Assembly (NCBI GenBank): GCA_051294375.1
Contig: CM119264.1
Span: forward strand, 5,482,218-5,546,217
Reading direction: 5' to 3'
Length of the DNA stretch: 64,000 bases
From: Paraspadella gotoi
Taxonomy: Eukaryota > Chaetognatha
Shown: piece after piece, positions 58,777 through 64,000 of the stretch
Numbering within the stretch: position 1 is the stretch's first letter
Layout: every line of letters starts with the position of its first letter
The notes under the pieces: generated by a model
Database searches by the model: none
Told to the model about the DNA's origin: nothing
Seen by the model: the letters and a program-made list of their open reading frames with translations, nothing else
Program-made: the position numbers and the translations under genes

Positions 58777-61277
58777 GGTCGTCCCAGCCAAACGGAAACG
58801 GTCTTAGAGAAAAGCGGGGAAAAAAAATTGGGGGTAATGTTTGAAGAAGATAAAACACGAAAATCCAAAACAGACAATAACAAACAAACCATCCAACGCA
58901 CACCTCAGGGCGTGCGAGGCGCTTGATATTGCATAAGTGTTGAATCCGATACGTTTCACAGAGATGAGATCCGTAGAGCAAAATCCGAGAAATTTTAATC
59001 CATACCTTCTCGCGCAAAAGGAGGCGTTCCCGGTTTGCAATTACTTTGATACTTGATTATTGAGGAACGGGTTCAACTGTAGAGGCGGGCGGGCGTCCGA
59101 GACTTCTACGCTTCATAGCGCTTCATTTCAGCTCATCTCTTTTCCTATCGTTTTATATTCATTTCATCAACAAAACTTCGTCTTTATCTCGATCTTTCTC
59201 GATCCAAAATTATATCCGAATTCCTCTTTAGCGAAAGATTTTTCTATCCAAAACATTTTTGATCTCAGACAATCTGCCCAACATTATCGCCAAGATCACC
59301 GACAGTCAATCATGCTCTCATTTTACCATCATAATTAACCACTTCATGATTCCCTCCCATTTCAAATTTCCCATATCACGTTGCAAATCTCATCCTCATT
59401 TCCCACTCCATGGATTCCCTCCCATTTTCTAAATTCCGGCATCTGTCCCATTCTCATTTCCTAAACTTCCCTCGATTCCATCTGATTTTTCCTCTCCCAT
59501 CTCATCCGACGGCTTTCATTCCACAATTACTCAGCCCCTCCCCCGGGCCCGCACCTTTTCCCTCGATAATCTCTCACCCCCCCCCCCATTTCGCAACTTC
59601 GCGACGATCGAATTATTTATGGGCGAACATTTAAATTTCTTGGAAATTCTGGGAAATTACCGCGAGGCCTCTTCTTTTTTTCGGGGCCTGCTTGGAACTG
59701 AGCTGTCGCGAAGATGACGCAAAGATTGCAACGAGGACGACTTTGATGAGTTGACGAGGAGTATGATGAGAGGAATGAGGAGAAGATGATGAAGAAAGAC
59801 GAGGAAATGATGAGGAGATGAATGAGGAAGAAAGACTAGTAGATGGGATGATCTAGGATTATTAATTATGATGGTGACGCGCAGTGAGATAGAAAGAAAT
59901 TGACGAGGAGATTGAGAAGACAATATTAGTGAGGATATTGACGATTTAGAAATAAGTAATGAGACTGAGAACACGAGAGAGAGAAATTCAGAGAGAGAGA
60001 GAGACAGAGATAGACAAAGAGAGAGAGATAGAGTCGAAGAACGAAAGGTAAAGAACTAAGCGAGAAAGAGAATCGGTGAAAGAAGTTATGAGGTTGGGAG
60101 GCCGCGGATCGTCGCCCGCGTCGCCTCGCTTGTCAAAACAAAGAGGAAAATTTACAATCCGGTTTGTTTCGTCGATTTTCCTCCCTCCTTATCGGCCCTA
60201 AATGCTAACGACCCGGCCGGGACCCCGTTGCCTCCGGCAGCAGCCGTCGCAGCCGCCGCGCTACCGTCGCAGCCGAGGCGGCCACCCAGCTGTCGGCACC
60301 GCCGCTGCGTCATCTCATCTTCATTCCGACTCGAAATCGTTTTTTTCCTTTTGTTTTTTTTTTCCGTTGTCTAATTTTACCTGTGACCCCACTTTCGACT
60401 TTGCGGAAGAACTGTCATGAAACGCATTGTTATTACGAAACTGTCATGGGGAACCGTCATGGTGAATGTTTATTGTCAACTGTCACGTCGGCGAGACCTT
60501 AGTTGAAACACCTCCATCATTGCGTAATGTCACCAAAAAGCAGTTGCGTAAAAGGGAACGAGCTCAAATTTTTCGATTAAAAGTCTTCGTTAGATCAATG
60601 ACGATACAAGAAATGATAATAAATAACTGGTGACCAAAGATGTTTGATGCGATTAAATACAATCTAACTCACCCTACTCCCCCTCTCTTCGCCCTCCCCT
60701 TAAACCACCTCTCTCCTCTTCAAACTCACTCTGACGAGGATGCTCCTCCCCGACCCTCCGCCGTCTCCGATCCTCAGCGTCCGGAGGGCGTTGCTGTTGC
60801 GAACGGAAGTTGCCTGTAGCGACGGAAGTTGCTGTAGCGGACGGAAGCGATGCTTGGGCGCGAACGACGGGCGCTGGGCTGGCTGTGGTGGCGCCGTGAC
60901 GAAGGACGAATTGGATCGAAGCTGAAGGCGAAGTGAGGGGCGGAGTCCGTCGGTGGCGGGGCTGCGAGCCAGGCCGGCCAAGGCGGGCGCAGCTGCGGGC
61001 CTGAAGGGGCGAGTTGGCGCGGAGGGCGAAGGGGCGAGTCTGTTGAGGAGGGCAGACTCGTCGTCGTCGCACATTCCCGCCCACGAGGAGGAAGAGGAAG
61101 AAGGATCTGAAAGGGGGATGGTAAGTGGACGAGATCATTCGATCAATCGATCAATCGATCTATCAATCGTTAAAACTGTCGTTGTCAATATCGGTTTTTC
61201 TTCACTTGTCCTAAACTATAACGTCTCTTTTCTCTTCTCTCTTTCTCTCTCTCTCTCTCTCTCTTCCTCTCTCTCTA

Positions 61278-61309
<32 letters not shown>

Positions 61310-61637
61310 TCCTCTCTCTCTCTCTCTTCTCTTCTCGCCCACGTCCGTATCTCTCTCCTACTTCTCTCTTTCAGATACGAACAGGCAAAAATCTACAGAC
61401 TGAAAAAACTTAACCTTTTGGATTTCTTTCTTTTTTTTCTTTTTTTTTTTCTTTTTCTTTTTTTCTTTTTTTGTAATGGGCAAAAATCGCTGATACCCGA
61501 GCGATCCTGACATAAATGGAATGAGAACAGCAAAAAAATGAAAAAAGGGAAGATATCGAAAAAATGGAAACAATGCCACATAGTTTATCCATACTCTTTT
61601 GAGGCTGATAGAGAAAGAGAAGAGAGAGAGTAGACAG

Positions 61638-61717
<80 letters not shown>

Positions 61718-62675
61718 AGAGCCTACCACACCTCAGGGACTGATTAAAAAAAAATTTTCATGTTTTCCAAATAATTGTGAAGAAAACTCAGTAACTGAGT
61801 CAGTAGTGCGAGCGGAGAAGAAGAAGAAAAAGCCCTCATAAATTTGTCTCTCCTTTTTTCGTTGGCTCTTAATCTATTCATCTATCGGTCCGTCGGTGCA
61901 TGCCCGGGCCGCAGTTGCGGTGGCAGTGGCCGGTGGCAGTGCGGAGTGGCGGGCACAGAGTAAATTCGAAATTTATTTAATTTCTTCGGGGACGGTGGAA
62001 GACTGGCGGTAGAGGAGAGCCCTGCGCTATCATTTATTTATTAGAAATTTTTAAGTATTTTCTTTTTCTTTTTTTATTCTATTCATTTATTCATTTATTC
62101 ATTCGTTTAATTTATCGATTAATCGTAGTTTTTATACGTACATTCAGTTTATTCCTTTATACTTTCATATACATTTTATCTTATTTATTTTTCTAATATT
62201 CAAGAGTTAAGAGATTCAATTTTCCAATCGGTTTAAACTTTAACGTCCTCTAGACCGCTAATAAACTTCGCCGTCGCAAATAAACATAAAAACAAGGAAG
62301 CAACAACTTTTTCTTCGAATCTGGCCGCCACGAGTTCGCGTCCCATGAAAGATACCAAGTCCACGAGCCATTCGTGACAAGATAAGTCAAGATTCCTGCT
62401 TCCGCCTTTCGATGCCATATCAAGCTGAGCAACCTTCGCTATTCGCCCTCAACCGCGACGTGAGCTCTTTTGATGCTAACCGCTCGCGATGCCATAGGAC
62501 CGCCAAACTGGTCCATTTCCCCATGCGCGTCTCGACAGTCCGGGATTTTGGCATCTCGAGGTAATGACGCGAATGGCTAGACGCCGATTTTCATTTCCGC
62601 TTCCTCATAAATCACAAAAATGAGAATTTTATAACTCTGAGCGCCCGAGCAAGAGAGACGAGAAGAGAGAAGAGA

Positions 62676-62745
<70 letters not shown>

Positions 62746-63268
62746 AGAGAAGAGAGAGCTGGGTTGCCGTCGCTTTTTTGAAAAAATACAACCCCGTCTC
62801 TAAGACACCTTTTTCTTTTCTCGCTTCTGAATGACATTAAAAAGGATTTTTGTTGTCTTAAGATTCTAAAGTCGCATGTATTAAGTTTAAAAATAATTAA
62901 AAAATAAACATGTATATTAAGCAATTCAAGGAAACTCAAGATTTTTATTTGGCTAAAAAAAGAGAGCAACGAATCATGAAGCGTAAAAATAAAAAGAAGG
63001 AACGTTCGGTGCGAAATCGTAAGACCCATCAGAAAAAGCCTATTCACTCGATTCGATGCCGGAAAAAGAATATGGCAAATAAGAGAGAGAGAGAGAGAAG
63101 AAGAGAGAGAGAGAGAGAGAGAGAAGAGAGAAGAGAGAGAGAGAGAGAGAGAAAAGAGAGAGAGAGAGAGAGAGAGAGCGAATAAAAAGAAAGTTGTCGC
63201 CCGGAGGCGAGAGCCGTTTCCAGTTATCGCGATTTTTTTTTTTCCAGCGCCCAAAGCGTCGCTCGCGA
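58777..63268. repeat. Copy 2 of ~5.8-kb duplicated unit, truncated at a gap
   Basis: Follows copy 1 directly and repeats it with many single-base insertions. It departs from copy 1 at 63065, where copy 1 jumps to the AAAG-rich block at 57034 while this copy continues into (GA)n, then ends at the 25-N gap 63269-63293. Confidence 0.8.
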
Positions 63269-63712
63269 NNNNNNNNNNNNNNNNNNNNNNNNNTCGGCGA
63301 AGGAGGTTATCTGGGTTCCATGGGGTCGAAAGGAAGCGATTAATTTCAATTTGAATATTTATTTTAATTTTAATAGAGAAGTCCTTTTTTATTAGAATCT
63401 TTTGTGAATAATTCGATTCTTACGTAATCTAAAAGATCCTTTCTTCTTTCGTGTCAGAGTCGTTCTTTTCAAGAGCAATTTCTTCTTGAGACTGGGCGAA
63501 CAAAAATGGCGAAATTGATAATTTATTTCTTTTCAAATGTTTTACTAGTGAATGGGTCCGAAATGGGTTTTTTTTTTTGTTATAGAATATGAAATATTAA
63601 AACTTCAAACAACTACTCTTTTTCACCACAGGTTCGCTGCTGCTTTCAAAAGTTTCTAATTTCTATTTCACGTCTGAAGCAGTAAAATTTGACTCGACTG
63701 AGAAAGGAATGA

Positions 63713-63718
<6 letters not shown>

Positions 63719-63770
<52 letters not shown>
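63719..63770. repeat. (GA)n microsatellite
   Basis: Pure GA; 63294-64000 otherwise holds no recognisable gene. Confidence 0.9.
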
Positions 63771-63774
<4 letters not shown>

Positions 63775-64000
63775 CGAGCTACTTGCCAGGCTTTTTTTGA
63801 GTAAACCAAAACGATTAGCAGAAGTCATTAAAGTGAAGCTGCTAACTTGACGGTGGAGAGAGGAGGGTGTCGCAAGATGGAGAAGGAGATGCTGGAGAGA
63901 GTAGAAGATGGAGAGAGGAAAGATGGAGAAGAGTGTTGACATTTGATGGGGTGAATAAAGAAAAAGGAAATGTTGGAGAAAAAGGATGGAGAAAGAAAAT

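Overview
The window is non-coding-rich eukaryotic DNA, most likely from an arthropod and probably an insect. The reasons are: a short interstitial run of the arthropod telomere unit CCTAA/TTAGG near 30.5 kb; exons with canonical GT..AG borders and pyrimidine tracts; very dense (CT)n/(GA)n, (TCG)n and (AAAG)n microsatellites; and copia-type retrotransposon remnants. The species cannot be named from sequence alone. Nothing bacterial (operons, ribosome binding sites, terminators) is visible. Most long open frames are translations of simple repeats (poly-Ser/Leu, Arg-Glu, Lys-Lys-Glu) and are not genes. || Main gene. The minus strand carries exons of an immunoglobulin-superfamily cell-surface or secreted protein. 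Its exons lie at 31403-31293, 30807-30687, 21349-21165, 18202-18123, 17159-16994, 16906-16816, 16213-16091 and probably 15738-15661. The splice phases agree at every junction from 30.8 kb to 15.7 kb. Weaker candidate 3' exons lie at 14.7, 13.0 and 10.7-10.4 kb. The encoded product has at least three Ig-like modules. Its 5' end (signal peptide, first strands of Ig1) was not found; it may lie right of 31.4 kb or in a gap. || Layout. 0-9 kb: purine- or pyrimidine-rich DNA, microsatellites, a 33-bp coding-like repeat and a small cluster of RFX X-box motifs. 9.06-10.31 kb: 45-bp minisatellite. 10.3-31.4 kb: the Ig gene, its large introns holding further tandem arrays, a CpG-rich island (18.9-19.4 kb) and a 1.9-kb tandem duplication (23.5-27.4 kb). 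31.3-36.9 kb: another noisy duplication, which includes part of the first Ig exon. 37-46.5 kb: mostly AT-rich DNA without recognisable genes, ending in a copia-like polypurine tract and LTR edge. 46.7-63.3 kb: three copies of a roughly 5.8-kb unit. || Assembly quality. The duplicated blocks differ mainly by scattered single-base insertions and deletions, adjoin runs of exactly 25 N, and contain one 876-bp stretch that is letter-for-letter identical in two places. The simplest reading is unpolished long-read gap filling that left false duplications. Frames inside these blocks, including one Ig exon, should not be trusted without re-assembly.
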